Shown: positions 1 to 9,045, numbered from the stretch's first letter. The stretch: 64,000 nt of DNA from Metabacillus schmidteae (GCF_903166545.1 NZ_CAESCH010000001.1:1430001-1494000), one strand, 5' to 3'. Notes: generated by a model from the sequence alone, not told the origin. A program made the numbers and translations.

Positions 1-15
1 GATATTTAATAGTTC

Positions 16-46
16 GAGGTTAGGTTTAATTACCTAACCTCTTTTT
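16..46 (+). terminator. Rho-independent terminator of an upstream gene
   Basis: A perfect 10-bp stem (GAGGTTAGGT / ACCTAACCTC) with a 6-nt loop is followed by five T. The gene it ends lies left of the window. Confidence 0.85.
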
Positions 47-393
47 GTGTTATAAATCAATACCGAACCGAAGTTTAGAAATAACTTGTTAAAAGAAATG
101 GCCGAATCATGATGACAAAAATAAGACAGGAATTATCAACCTTGTAATTTAGATTACTAACTTAGAAGGATCGTTGATATAAAAATCTGAAAATACAATA
201 AATAAACGGTTTACATCATTAATTAACGGTGATATTATGATGGTGTGGTAATAAATTTTACAGAATAAATTATAGTTGTTATTTTTACTACACCATTAAT
301 TGGTCATTTTTTTAAATGTGTTTTGTAATCGTTATCAATAAAGTAGATGATTCGCGATTATCATGAAAATCATTTTGTAAAGGGTGTCTTATA
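47..393. other. Intergenic region, promoter area of the RraA operon
   Basis: No open frame with a credible ribosome site is seen. The stretch is A+T-rich. The last 50 bases contain ATGATTCGCG and ATCATGAAAATCAT, which could form an operator for the nearby RpiR regulator; this is a guess. A Shine-Dalgarno AAAGGGTG precedes the GTG start at 394. Confidence 0.4.
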
Positions 394-1077
394 GTGAGTA
401 ATAATGCTGAGCTACTATCTAAAGAAGTAATAGAACGTGCAAAAAAATTAAACACAACCGTTCTTACAGATGCACTCGGTTGTACTGGGGCAATGGATTA
501 TAGAGTGAAGCCTGTAGCTGCAGGGATGAAGGTTGTAGGGACAGCTTTAACAGTTGATTTAAGAGCTGGTGATAATTTGTTTTTACATCAGGGGATTTAC
601 TGTGGTGGTAAAGGGTATGTCCTTGTCGTTGATGGTAAAGGTCACACTGAAAATGCTTATCTCGGTGAGTTAATGGCTGCAGCAGCCAAAGCAAATGGTC
701 TAGAAGGAATCATTGTTGATGGACTTGTCAGAGATAAAGAAATGCTAGGTGAAATTGGTCTGCCGATTTTTGCGAAAGGCTTCATTCCTAATGGACCATT
801 TAAAGACGGCCCGGGAGCTATTAATATCCCGATATCATGTGCTGGCGTTTCTGTACACCCTGGAGATTTAATAGTAGGAGACGAAGATGGAGTTACAGTT
901 GTTCCTAAGGACAAAATTGAGGAAGTACTTAGAAAGGCTGAAGATAAGTTAGTGTATGAAGAAAAGCGTTTACAAACGATTAATAGCTTTATAGAGAAGA
1001 GTAAGCAAGAGAATCTGGATGGAAAGAGTATAGCACCGGGTTGGTTAGCAGATAAAATGAAACAATATGGATATTGA
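394..1077 (+). CDS. RraA family protein, 4-hydroxy-4-methyl-2-oxoglutarate aldolase-like
   Basis: 227 residues with the RraA fold signature: a GELMAAAAK helix near residue 91 and the metal/substrate motif IVDGLVRD at 107-114, where Arg113 and Asp114 match the conserved RD pair. Members that keep this pair are divalent-metal class II aldolases or oxaloacetate decarboxylases acting on 4-hydroxy-2-oxo acids; others are RNase E inhibitors, which is unlikely in a Bacillaceae genome. The GTG start is set by AAAGGGTG about 10 bases upstream. The dehydrogenase, permease and regulator that follow suggest a role in breaking down an imported hydroxy or dicarboxylic acid. The substrate cannot be read from sequence. 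Confidence 0.85.
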   Translation: MSNNAELLSKEVIERAKKLNTTVLTDALGCTGAMDYRVKPVAAGMKVVGTALTVDLRAGDNLFLHQGIYCGGKGYVLVVDGKGHTENAYLGELMAAAAKANGLEGIIVDGLVRDKEMLGEIGLPIFAKGFIPNGPFKDGPGAINIPISCAGVSVHPGDLIVGDEDGVTVVPKDKIEEVLRKAEDKLVYEEKRLQTINSFIEKSKQENLDGKSIAPGWLADKMKQYGY

Positions 1078-1094
1078 TTGAGAGGGGAAACAAA

Positions 1095-1973
1095 ATGAAT
1101 TTGGGGTTTATCGGTTTTGGAGAAGCAGCTTTTGAGATAGCTTCAGGATTAAAAAAATATGAAAGTTTAATGGTTACTGCATATGATCCACTTTGGAATG
1201 TAGAGGAGTTTAGTTCTTTAATTTTAAAGCGGGCTAACGAAGCAAATGCAACATTGGTTGAATTTCCTGAATTAGTTTTAGGAGAAGTAGATGCAGTTAT
1301 CGTTGCTGTACCGGCAGATAAAGCGCTTGATGTTAGCAAACAACTTAAACCATACATTAAAAACGAACTTATCTATATAGATGTGTCAGCATCAGGACCT
1401 GATATAAAGAAAGAGATAGCATTAAATGTTAATGAAAAAGGCGGGAAATTTGTAGATGCAGCAATGATGGGACCTTTACCTGTGTACAAACATCAAGTTC
1501 CAATTCTAGCTAGCGGAGATGGCACAGATATTTTCCTGGATTTAATGAAAAATTATGAAATGAATATGACAAAGGTAAGTAATACTCCGGGTGAAGCTAC
1601 CGCAGTAAAGTTAATAAGAAGTATTCATATGAAAGGTATTGCCGCTTTATACCTTGAGCTTCTTGAGGCGGCCCATGAATTTAACGTGGAGAAGCTTGTC
1701 ATTGATTCAATTAGTGAAACAATGAATGGTCGTTCTTTTGAAGAAACGATGAACAGACTTGTAACAGGTACTTCCATTCATGCTCTAAGACGATCAGTTG
1801 AACTTGGTGGAACGATTGATATGTTGGATACAGCTAACGTTGATTCAATAATGTCTCAGGCGGCGAAGGTTAAACTAGAAAGATTAGCTGATTTCAATTT
1901 AAGAGAGAAATTTAAAGGGGAAAAACCAGAGCATTGGCAGCAAGTCATTGAAGCTTGTAAAGTAGTAAGTTGA
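1095..1973 (+). CDS. NAD(P)-dependent 3-hydroxyacid dehydrogenase-like protein, DUF1932 C-terminus
   Basis: 292 residues. The N-terminus is a Rossmann fold with GFGEAA at 7-12, typical of the 6-phosphogluconate/3-hydroxyisobutyrate dehydrogenase superfamily. The C-terminal half (LIRSIHMKG onward) matches the DUF1932 helical domain found in oxidoreductases linked to RraA aldolases. I take the ATG at 1095 because GAGGGGAA sits just upstream; an in-frame TTG at 1074 overlaps the aldolase stop and has no ribosome site. The 17-base gap makes it an operon partner of the RraA gene. It probably oxidises or reduces a hydroxy acid made or used by the aldolase. Confidence 0.82.
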   Translation: MNLGFIGFGEAAFEIASGLKKYESLMVTAYDPLWNVEEFSSLILKRANEANATLVEFPELVLGEVDAVIVAVPADKALDVSKQLKPYIKNELIYIDVSASGPDIKKEIALNVNEKGGKFVDAAMMGPLPVYKHQVPILASGDGTDIFLDLMKNYEMNMTKVSNTPGEATAVKLIRSIHMKGIAALYLELLEAAHEFNVEKLVIDSISETMNGRSFEETMNRLVTGTSIHALRRSVELGGTIDMLDTANVDSIMSQAAKVKLERLADFNLREKFKGEKPEHWQQVIEACKVVS

Positions 1974-2056
1974 CTAGAAAAACACAATGGTGACAGCTGA
2001 TTAAGTGTAATTATGCTGTTACCTTTTGTAAAATATACTTCATGTGAGGTGTTGGT

Positions 2057-3409
2057 ATGGGGATCGGAATTTGGGCATTAATCCTATTTATTGGAATTAT
2101 AGTATGTTGGAATCTTGTCTTAAAAAGAAATATTGCTGAAGCGATGTTAGCGGGATTTATCGCTACTTCATTATTCGGGGGAGCAAATGCGCTTGATTTA
2201 ATGTGGAATGGACTTGTATTTGCAGGAACAAATGATGTTCTTTATGCTTCAGTTGCCTTTGTCTTTATGGCCTATGTTATTGACCACACGGCTATTATTA
2301 ACAGCCTGGTAAAGATTTTAAACTCGCTTTTAGGACGTCTTCCCGGAGGAGCTGCATATGTTGACACAATTGCATCTGGAGTTATGGGAACGCTTGCAGG
2401 ATCGAATTCAGGGAATACAGCAACAACGGGTTCCATAACTGCTCCATGGATGGTTCAATCGAAGTTTAGTCGAGAACTGTCGGCAACGGTTGTTGCGGGG
2501 AATGGAGGACTTGGTGCAGCACTTCCTCCAAGTGCTTCAATGTTCATCATGTTGGGGTTTGCTCCTATAGGTGCAGTAGTAGCTGAAGGAGATTTATATG
2601 TTGGTTTATTCATTGCGGGTGTCTATCAGATTGTTTATCGAATCTTTTTAATCATGTACTTTGTTAAACGGGATAATATTAAAGCGATTTCTCCTGAATT
2701 TATTCAACCACTCAAAGAATCGTTACGTACAGGGTGGAAGTCAACATTGATCTTTTTCGGTGCAATCATTCCAATTGTAATGACAATTGGTCCTTTAGCA
2801 GAAGGTTTTGAGAATAATCCAGCTATCGGTGCAGATGCTTTAGATAGCATTTCTCTTATAACGTGGATTCCTATTTTGATCATTATGATCAGTTCATTAG
2901 TAGGATGGACAAAGCTGCCAAAAACAAAGCCTGATTGGATGAAGTTTCTTAACAATGCGATTCCTCGGTTTTCAACAATTGGTGCATTACTTGTTTTTGC
3001 CTATGCGTCAAGTCAAGTTTTGACAGAATTAGGTCTTGCGGAAGATTTAACATCATTAATGGAATCTATATCTATTTCTAAATGGTTAATGGTATTAATC
3101 ATTGCGTTACTTGTGGCACTTGTTGCAGGGCCATTATCTTCGACAGCAACGTTGACTGCAATTGGTATGGTTGCGTTTGCGGCGATGGTCTCTGCCGGGG
3201 TTGATCCACTATTAGCAGTAGTAGCTATTCTTGTATTTGCTTCTACAGAAGGGGCGTCACCACCAGCATCTGGATCGATTTTTATAGCAGCATCACTTGC
3301 TGGTGCACAACCTGAAAAAACATTTATGCCACTAATTATGTATTACGTAATTCCAATCTTGTTAATCGGCTACTTGATTGCAATGGGCATTCTACCGCTA
3401 CCGGTGTAA
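2057..3409 (+). CDS. TRAP-type large permease (DctM-like) membrane protein
   Basis: 450 residues, almost wholly hydrophobic with about 11-12 membrane segments. The stretch GVMGTLAGSNSGNTATTG, followed later by GAALPPSASMFIM, matches the DctM/TRAP large-subunit signature (G-S-x-x-A/G-N-x-x-x-T-G, then PPS). TRAP permeases import organic acids with sodium. No DctP binding protein lies in the window, so it may be upstream or the system may work without one. The start is fixed by GTGAGGTG before the ATG. The next gene may supply the small-subunit function. Confidence 0.8.
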   Translation: MGIGIWALILFIGIIVCWNLVLKRNIAEAMLAGFIATSLFGGANALDLMWNGLVFAGTNDVLYASVAFVFMAYVIDHTAIINSLVKILNSLLGRLPGGAAYVDTIASGVMGTLAGSNSGNTATTGSITAPWMVQSKFSRELSATVVAGNGGLGAALPPSASMFIMLGFAPIGAVVAEGDLYVGLFIAGVYQIVYRIFLIMYFVKRDNIKAISPEFIQPLKESLRTGWKSTLIFFGAIIPIVMTIGPLAEGFENNPAIGADALDSISLITWIPILIIMISSLVGWTKLPKTKPDWMKFLNNAIPRFSTIGALLVFAYASSQVLTELGLAEDLTSLMESISISKWLMVLIIALLVALVAGPLSSTATLTAIGMVAFAAMVSAGVDPLLAVVAILVFASTEGASPPASGSIFIAASLAGAQPEKTFMPLIMYYVIPILLIGYLIAMGILPLPV

Positions 3410-3424
3410 AGGAGGAGAGAGATA

Positions 3425-3700
3425 GTGAAAAATATATTAATCTTTTTATTCAAATTTTGCCTCATCTTGTTCTTACTTGGTGGTACATGTTTAGTCTTTG
3501 GTCAATTAGCCGGATTGATTTTCCAAAATGGAGATCTCGTTATAAAAACGTGGGATATATTTGCGAATCCTACCTTTATATTGAGTGCCATGGCGGGAGT
3601 AATTGGTTATATTCTAGGGTATTTTCCAAAGGAAAACATAGCAGAAGAGCACATAGCCACTTCTCAAGAAGAAAATGGAGAAATGAGAAGTGTTCAATAA
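3425..3700 (+). CDS. Small membrane protein downstream of the TRAP permease
   Basis: 91 residues with two predicted membrane helices (about 5-30 and 45-68) and a charged, Glu-rich tail. It starts at GTG after a very strong AAAGGAGGAGAG and follows the permease by 15 bases, so it is cotranscribed. TRAP systems need a small DctQ subunit, but DctQ is larger and has four helices, so the role as a small-subunit stand-in is inference from position only. Confidence 0.72.
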   Translation: MKNILIFLFKFCLILFLLGGTCLVFGQLAGLIFQNGDLVIKTWDIFANPTFILSAMAGVIGYILGYFPKENIAEEHIATSQEENGEMRSVQ

Positions 3701-3711
3701 ATAGAAGGGAA

Positions 3712-3743
3712 GGCAGACTTTTTTATGGGGTCTGTCTTTTTTT
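3712..3743 (+). terminator. Rho-independent terminator of the RraA-TRAP operon
   Basis: GCAGAC and GTCTGTC pair around an 11-nt loop and are followed by seven T. Confidence 0.8.
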
Positions 3744-3869
3744 GTACCTGAATTTTGAATTCCATTAATTCTCTTTAGCATTTTTTACAAAAAAAATGAA
3801 AAATGATATTATTCCTTTATAAAGAAAAGGTGGAAAATATACAACAAATTCTTGTATGGAGAGAGAAAA

Positions 3870-4721
3870 ATGGAAAATCCGATAGTAAAATTACAAAAGA
3901 GAATATCAGAATTAACAGAATCTCAACGTAAAGTAGCTGATTATATCATTAAACATCCACTTGATGTAGCATTTTTAACGATTGATCAATTAGCTGGTGT
4001 AGTGGGGACGAGTACAACTACTATTATGCGTTTATCATTCAATATTGGTTATTCAGGATATACAGAATTTCAAAAAGGTCTCCAGGAAATTTTAAGAAAT
4101 CAAGCCGCACCGCAGACTAGATTAGAAGCTAATATAAAAGGGATTAGTGAAAATAACTTGTGGAGTCGTTATGCGGAGAAACAAATTAATAATATTCAAG
4201 ATACGTTGGATACGATTACACCTGAATCACTTGAGAAAACACTAGATCTAATTAATTCGGCAGAAAGAATTATTTGTACGAGCGTTCGGAGCGGACTTCC
4301 AGTTGCTCAGTATTTAACACATGGACTGAACCGCCTTTTAGGAAATACACATCTTGTTGTAGCGGATGTAAGTGATTGGGTCGATAGTGTGGTAAATATG
4401 ACTTCTAAAGATTTACTTATTGCGATAAGTTTTCCGCGTTATGCAAGAAGGATTATAGACTTTGCAAAATCAGCAAAAGGTAACGGTATGCAGGTTATTT
4501 CGATTACTGATAGTTATTCCTCACCACTTGTCGAACATTCTAATTTGATTCTTCCATGTAATTCCAGTAGTATTGCTTTCCATAATTCTGCGGTCTCTTC
4601 TATGTTTGTTGCAGATTATCTAATAAGTGCCATTGCAATAAATAATCCGGAAAGAACAACAGAGCGACTTGATAAAGTAAATTCAATTTTGACAGGCATG
4701 AATTATCATTCCTTGAATTAA
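3870..4721 (+). CDS. MurR/RpiR family transcriptional regulator
   Basis: 283 residues. The N-terminal HTH_6 domain (about 1-75) shows the family pattern ESQRKVADYI, then DQLAGVVGTSTTTIMRL. The rest is a SIS phosphosugar-binding domain (about 110-260; ERIICTSVRSG, LLIAISFPRYAR). RpiR proteins sense phosphorylated sugars or sugar acids and control nearby catabolic genes. The start at 3870 has GGAGAGAG close by; a TTG at 3852 is in frame but less likely. It follows the RraA-TRAP operon after a terminator, so it is probably its separately transcribed regulator. Confidence 0.88.
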   Translation: MENPIVKLQKRISELTESQRKVADYIIKHPLDVAFLTIDQLAGVVGTSTTTIMRLSFNIGYSGYTEFQKGLQEILRNQAAPQTRLEANIKGISENNLWSRYAEKQINNIQDTLDTITPESLEKTLDLINSAERIICTSVRSGLPVAQYLTHGLNRLLGNTHLVVADVSDWVDSVVNMTSKDLLIAISFPRYARRIIDFAKSAKGNGMQVISITDSYSSPLVEHSNLILPCNSSSIAFHNSAVSSMFVADYLISAIAINNPERTTERLDKVNSILTGMNYHSLN

Positions 4722-4844
4722 TCGCGATATTTTTAGCGAAAAGGGGCAGACACCTAAAAACAAAGGATTCTGTTTGGTGTGCTTTTCTTAAAATACGTGC
4801 AGATATGACAGTGGAATTGCCATTGTTATTGGTGTATAAAAAGG

Positions 4845-4882
4845 GAAAACTCGACATAGATGAAATGGCGAGTTTCTTTATT
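4845..4882 (+). terminator. Probable terminator after the RpiR gene
   Basis: AAACTCG and CGAGTTT pair across a 15-nt loop and are followed by CTTTATTA. The stem is short. It lies inside an open frame (4805-4945) with no ribosome site, which I read as non-coding. Confidence 0.45.
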
Positions 4883-4967
4883 AGGAATACAAAACACTTA
4901 TTTATAAAAAGTCTCACTTACTATTATGAGGATGTCTTGTCCTGAATCGAGTAATCAGCAAAAGGAA

Positions 4968-5158
4968 AATAAGCGGAGATTTTCCGGGTATATGCAGGAT
5001 GGAGCTCGTTTCGGGATAAATAAGGGGAGGTTTTCCGATTATGCAAAGCAAAATCTCCCTTTTTCGCATTTCTCGAGTCAATAGGCGGAATCTCTCCGTC
5101 TATTTATGCTTTTTTTAATAATAATATACTACATAAGGGGAATTTTTCCGTCTATTTT
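4968..5158. repeat. Degenerate tandem array of a short AAGCGGAGATTTTCCG-type repeat
   Basis: Four imperfect copies of an approximately 20-base unit are spread over 190 bases: AAGCGGAGATTTTCCGGGTA, AAGGGGAGGTTTTCCGATTA, TAGGCGGAATCTCTCCGTCT and AAGGGGAATTTTTCCGTCTA. An inverted version (AAATCTCCCTTTTT) lies between copies two and three. The rest of the 4722-5484 gap holds no gene that I can support. Confidence 0.6.
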
Positions 5159-5484
5159 TTCAACTCAGGTACTTTCCCTTTTCCCCCAACCGATAAGGCA
5201 AACTCTGAACTTAATAAAATTTAATTTTCCTCAGAAAGTAGGAACACCTACTTAAATACTCATTTCCATTCGTCATTCTTAAATGGACTTTCCCGGGCAT
5301 ACCCACTATCTATTTGTAAATATAAAACCCAACTTTTAGACATACACCTGTTAAACTATTATACCAGTTGTATTTATGTGTATTATCGAATGTTACTATT
5401 TGACATGAAGTGCTTACTCTCTTGCATTCCATATTTATATAAGTTTTCTATAATTGTAGATAACTAATCTTATGGAGGAAATTT

Positions 5485-7161
5485 ATGAATACGAGATTAT
5501 TTCAAAATCACATTATACGTAAAGAAATTTCACTTGATCCTGTCTGGGATTTTCATACCTTAAATTCAGATAATGAAAAACAGGAGAAATTCAAAATGCT
5601 TGTTCCAGGTTGCTGGGAAAGCAATCCTAGGCTTTCGTCTTACAAAGGAAAAGCGGTTTATTCTAAAAAAGTAACCTTTGGCGGTAATGCCCGTTTAGTA
5701 TTCAAAGGAGTCAGCCACACGGCACATGTCTACTTGGATAAGAAACAGGTGGGATACCATTATAATGCCTATACAGAATTTAGCGTATTAGTAGAGGATA
5801 TACCATATGGTGAGCATCTGTTGGAGGTTAAGGTAGATAATTCGTTTCACGAGGAATCCGCTCTGCATGTGAGCAATGATTATTATTCATACGGTGGAAT
5901 TACGCGCCCAGTTGTCATGGAAGAGATTGGTGAAATGTTTATTGAAAATGTTCACTTTATTCCATATCGGGAAAATGGGAAATGGTATGGATCCATCAGT
6001 TCCACGGTAAGAAATCTGTCCAATGAGCAACAGAATGTAACTCTGAACATTAAGATCGGAGATGAGGAGGTTTCCTTTTCTGACAAAGTCCTTCAGCCTA
6101 ATGCTAAAACACTATTGGAGAAGACCTTTGAATTTCCATTGGCAATTACATATACATTGGAAGATCCTAAATTGTATATAATGGACACTAAGCTTTTGTA
6201 CAATGATAAAGTAGTGGACGATATCATTGACAGAGTAGGCTTTCGGGAAATAAAAGTCGACGGAAAAGATATTTTGTTTAATGATGAAAAAGTTATCATT
6301 AAAGGGGTGAACCGTCATGAAGACTATGCGGAATTTGGATGTGCGATTCCCATTGAAGCCATGTATCGTGATATCGAACTGATTAAATCATTAGGTGCAA
6401 ATTGCATTCGTACCAGCCATTATCCTAATGATGAACGTTTCCTGGATTTATGTGATGAAAACGGGATACTAGTATGGGAAGAGTCTCATGCTAGAGGATT
6501 AAATGAAAAACAGATGAGACACAAAAACTTTGAAAAACAAAGTTTGGATTGTATAAAGGAAATGATTGAAAACCATATTAACCATCCATCTATCTATGTA
6601 TGGGGGATTTTAAATGAATGTGTGAGCAACACAGAGTTTGGAAGATCATGCTATGCTAAGCAGTTTGAGCTTATAAAGAGTCTGGATCCAAGTCGTCCGG
6701 TATCCTTCGCCAGCCTTGAAGCTCATATAGGCTCAGATTTGTGCCTGGATTTGGTTGATATTGTATCTTTTAATATCTATCCGTACTGGTACCATGATAC
6801 ACCAGTAAAAGATTGTTTGAGCACTCTTAAAAATTTCGTTAATCGTACTGGTGGAGCAGGTAAGCCATTACTGATTAGTGAAATAGGGGCGGGTGCAATC
6901 TATGGTCATAGAAGTAATAATCAGGAGAAGTGGACGGAAGAATATCAGGAGTATGCTTTAGATGAACAAATAACTTCCATTTTATCCGATGAGGATTTAA
7001 GTGGAGTGATCATCTGGCAGTATGCAGATTGCAGGGTAGACAAGGGCTGGTTTCATGGAAGACCAAAATCGCAGAATAATAAGGGATTAGTAGATCGTTA
7101 TCGAAGAGAAAAGCTTGCTTATCATAAGGTGAAGGAAATATTCCATTCTCATCAGAAGTAG
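5485..7161 (+). CDS. Glycoside hydrolase family 2 protein, beta-glucuronidase/beta-galactosidase-like
   Basis: 558 residues with the GH2 order: jelly-roll sugar-binding domain (about 15-150), immunoglobulin-like domain (about 155-255) and TIM barrel (about 260-550). The acid/base is Glu378 in WGILNEC and the nucleophile is Glu466 in LLISEIGAG. GVNRHEDY and TSHYPND are typical GH2 signatures. There is no signal peptide, so it acts inside the cell. The length and the domain pattern fit beta-glucuronidase better than LacZ, but substrate choice is unproven. SD TGGAGGAA precedes the ATG. It stands alone; the flanking gene is convergent. Confidence 0.88.
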   Translation: MNTRLFQNHIIRKEISLDPVWDFHTLNSDNEKQEKFKMLVPGCWESNPRLSSYKGKAVYSKKVTFGGNARLVFKGVSHTAHVYLDKKQVGYHYNAYTEFSVLVEDIPYGEHLLEVKVDNSFHEESALHVSNDYYSYGGITRPVVMEEIGEMFIENVHFIPYRENGKWYGSISSTVRNLSNEQQNVTLNIKIGDEEVSFSDKVLQPNAKTLLEKTFEFPLAITYTLEDPKLYIMDTKLLYNDKVVDDIIDRVGFREIKVDGKDILFNDEKVIIKGVNRHEDYAEFGCAIPIEAMYRDIELIKSLGANCIRTSHYPNDERFLDLCDENGILVWEESHARGLNEKQMRHKNFEKQSLDCIKEMIENHINHPSIYVWGILNECVSNTEFGRSCYAKQFELIKSLDPSRPVSFASLEAHIGSDLCLDLVDIVSFNIYPYWYHDTPVKDCLSTLKNFVNRTGGAGKPLLISEIGAGAIYGHRSNNQEKWTEEYQEYALDEQITSILSDEDLSGVIIWQYADCRVDKGWFHGRPKSQNNKGLVDRYRREKLAYHKVKEIFHSHQK

Positions 7162-7196
7162 TTAGTGTAAATGTATAAAATTGCTTCAAAGGAAAA

Positions 7197-7235
7197 GAGG
7201 CTCAATCCTTATTTGAAAAAGGGGATTGAGCCCTC
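7197..7235. terminator. Bidirectional terminator between GH2 and the endonuclease-like gene
   Basis: A stem of GAGGCTCAATCC with GGATTGAGCCCTC (one extra C on the right arm) around a 14-nt loop, lying between two convergent genes. The T-tracts on both sides are weak. Confidence 0.75.
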
Positions 7236-7246
7236 TTAAGTGGGTA

Positions 7247-8155
7247 TTAGTATGAAAAAGTTACATCAGCCATGACCGGGTAATGATCACTAGGGAATTG
7301 TCCGTTTTTATAATCATTTAAGATTTCAATTTTATGTGTAAATACGTTTCCTTTCGCAAGAACCCAATCAATTCGTCTATCAGGTCCACCACCAGTCACA
7401 TCATTGAATCCATTAAAGGTTCCGAGGTTTTCATTGATTCTAACTTCAGCAGTATTAAATAAATCAACAAATGCCTCTTCACTTGTTAGTGTTTGGTGTG
7501 GAACACTATCAGGGCTTGTATTAAAATCGCCTGTTAAAACAATCGGAAGTTCTGCATCAAATTCTTTTATCTTCTCAATAATTAATTCAGCACTCTTTTC
7601 TCTAGCAGTTGCAGATTGATGATCGAAATGAGTATTCACAACATAAAAGCTTTGCTTGCTCTTTTTATCAAGGAATTTTGCCCACGTTACCATACGAGGA
7701 ATATTGTTACCCCAAGACTTGGATCCAATTACATCCGGTGTATCTGACAGCCAGAAGTGATCGTATTCTATAGGAGAAAATTGCTTTTCATTATAGAAGA
7801 TAGCGGAGTATTCGCCTTTGCTTCCTCCCTCTCGACCTAAGCCAACCCAGTTATAATTTTTCAAATTCGTTTCAAGATCTTTTAGTTGTTGATATAAAAC
7901 TTCCTGAGTACCGAAAATATCAGGTTGTTCCTTGCGGATGAGTTTTTTAATAGCCGGAACTCTTTCTGCCCAAGTATGAGGTGATGGATCATTATTATTT
8001 AAATATCTTAAATTATAAGTCATAACCTTTAAATCTACCTCAGTGGCTTTTCCTGATTTTTCAGAAGCCAATACATTTGGTGTTGCTGCAAAGGTACTAA
8101 AAACCAACATTGTGACCATTGCCAAGCATAAAACAGGGTTTAAAACTTTTTTCAA
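7247..8155 (-). CDS. Secreted endonuclease/exonuclease/phosphatase (EEP) family protein
   Basis: 302 residues with a signal peptide (Lys-rich start, hydrophobic 8-23, cleavage near 30). The EEP metal-dependent hydrolase motifs are present: YNLRY (Asn48), TQE (Glu85), NTHFDH (His176), TGDFN (Asp210, Asn212), RIDWV (Asp263) and SDHYPV (Asp290, His291). Family members cleave phosphodiesters in nucleic acids, phospholipids or inositol phosphates. The start is a TTG because AAGGAGGAGATC lies directly in front of it and no ATG fits. It is likely released or wall-associated. Confidence 0.88.
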   Translation of the reverse strand: MKKVLNPVLCLAMVTMLVFSTFAATPNVLASEKSGKATEVDLKVMTYNLRYLNNNDPSPHTWAERVPAIKKLIRKEQPDIFGTQEVLYQQLKDLETNLKNYNWVGLGREGGSKGEYSAIFYNEKQFSPIEYDHFWLSDTPDVIGSKSWGNNIPRMVTWAKFLDKKSKQSFYVVNTHFDHQSATAREKSAELIIEKIKEFDAELPIVLTGDFNTSPDSVPHQTLTSEEAFVDLFNTAEVRINENLGTFNGFNDVTGGGPDRRIDWVLAKGNVFTHKIEILNDYKNGQFPSDHYPVMADVTFSY

Positions 8156-8496
8156 CTAGATCTCCTCCTTGTTATGTAGTACACAAAAAGTATAACGATA
8201 CAATGTAAACACTTTATTAAAGACAGGTTTATTATTCATGAAGGCTGTTTTAAAGAGGAGAAGTAAGTCATATCAAGGGTTTAAGAGGAATAAATGAGAA
8301 AATTGGTCTGGGTAATTTTAGAAATTTGTAAATATTTCTGCGATGTACTACCTATTGAAATTTATATTTTAAAATTATTTCTAATAAATATTACTTTTCT
8401 ATCAAGGGGATGTAGTTAATTTTATATCCAATTTACTATAGTTACTATGTTGTTAAATCGCTTACTCAGTGCAAAATGTTTTGATAAAGTTGAAAA
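8156..8496. other. Intergenic, promoter side of the EEP gene
   Basis: A+T-rich with no supported gene. It carries the leader of the minus-strand EEP gene at its left edge and merges into a dispersed repeat at its right edge. Confidence 0.4.
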
Positions 8497-8655
8497 TTAG
8501 TTCGTTTCATTTCGCTGCAGTCACTCGCTTTCCGCGGGGAGGAAGCTGAGCCTCCTCACTTCCCGCAGGAGTCGAGTGTCTTCCGCTCCATTCCACTATA
8601 GAGTAAAAAAACAGTATTATAAGCAACAATCCATACGAAAACAGCCCAAATATTA
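8497..8655 (+). repeat. Dispersed palindromic element, copy A
   Basis: It starts near ATTAGTTCGTTTCATTTCGC and runs through a G+C-rich palindromic core (CTCGCTTTCCGCGGGGAGG, then TTCCCGCAGGAGTCGAG) to CCATTCCACTATAGAG and a tail ending in CGAAAACAGCCCAAA. A fuller copy lies at 21392-21592 and a core-deleted copy at 17632-17716. Elements with this core are scattered in Bacillus genomes; the mobilising enzyme is not here. Confidence 0.85.
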
Positions 8656-8694
8656 ACCAATCTTCTAGTAAAACCAAACTGAATAGTAAAGATA

Positions 8695-8728
8695 TATAAA
8701 AAGGAAAGGAGAATAAACTCCTTTCCTT
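8695..8728 (-). terminator. Terminator of the HPr-like gene
   Basis: AAGGAAAGGAG and CTCCTTTCCTT form a perfect 11-bp stem with a 6-nt loop. Reading on the minus strand it is followed by TTTTTATAT. Confidence 0.85.
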
Positions 8729-8745
8729 TCAAATCAAAGTGCAGA

Positions 8746-9045
8746 TTAATTAATTTCAACCTTAATTCCATATTCATTAAAAGCATTTATCATTGCTTCT
8801 TTTGCTGCTTCTTCATCATCACCGTGAATTTCTAATTTATACTGAGTAGAATTAGACATTAAAGATACAGTTAAGCCAAGAAAACTCTTCACATCAATAA
8901 TTTTGCCTTCTGCATGCAAAACAATACTTGACTTAAAGTTGTTTGCAGTGTTTACAATAGAAGCCATTTCTTTCACATTAATTGTCCCAGATTGTACAGC
9001 ACTTGCCAACTTCGATGCATTGGACGCTCTTTTATTAAAATCCAT
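8746..9045 (-). CDS. HPr-like protein lacking the catalytic histidine
   Basis: 99 residues, slightly longer than HPr (about 88). The second half aligns with HPr: EGKIIDVKSFLGL corresponds to YNGKTVNLKSIMGV, so Ser54 sits where the regulatory Ser46 of HPr lies. The segment that should read GIHARPA is GTINVKE, so the phosphorylatable His15 and Arg17 are absent. It cannot pass phosphate in the PTS. It could be a Crh-like regulator, though Crh keeps Arg and has Gln at this position. SD AAGGAGGAAATG is strong. The gene stands alone. Confidence 0.75.
   Translation of the reverse strand: MDFNKRASNASKLASAVQSGTINVKEMASIVNTANNFKSSIVLHAEGKIIDVKSFLGLTVSLMSNSTQYKLEIHGDDEEAAKEAMINAFNEYGIKVEIN

Noticed and set aside
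4805..4945. A 46-codon plus-strand frame after the RpiR gene
   Set aside because: No ribosome site, no recognised family, and it contains a terminator-like hairpin.
8497..8603. G+C-rich palindrome as a replication origin or phage attachment site
   Set aside because: The same sequence occurs at least twice more in the window, so it is a dispersed repeat.
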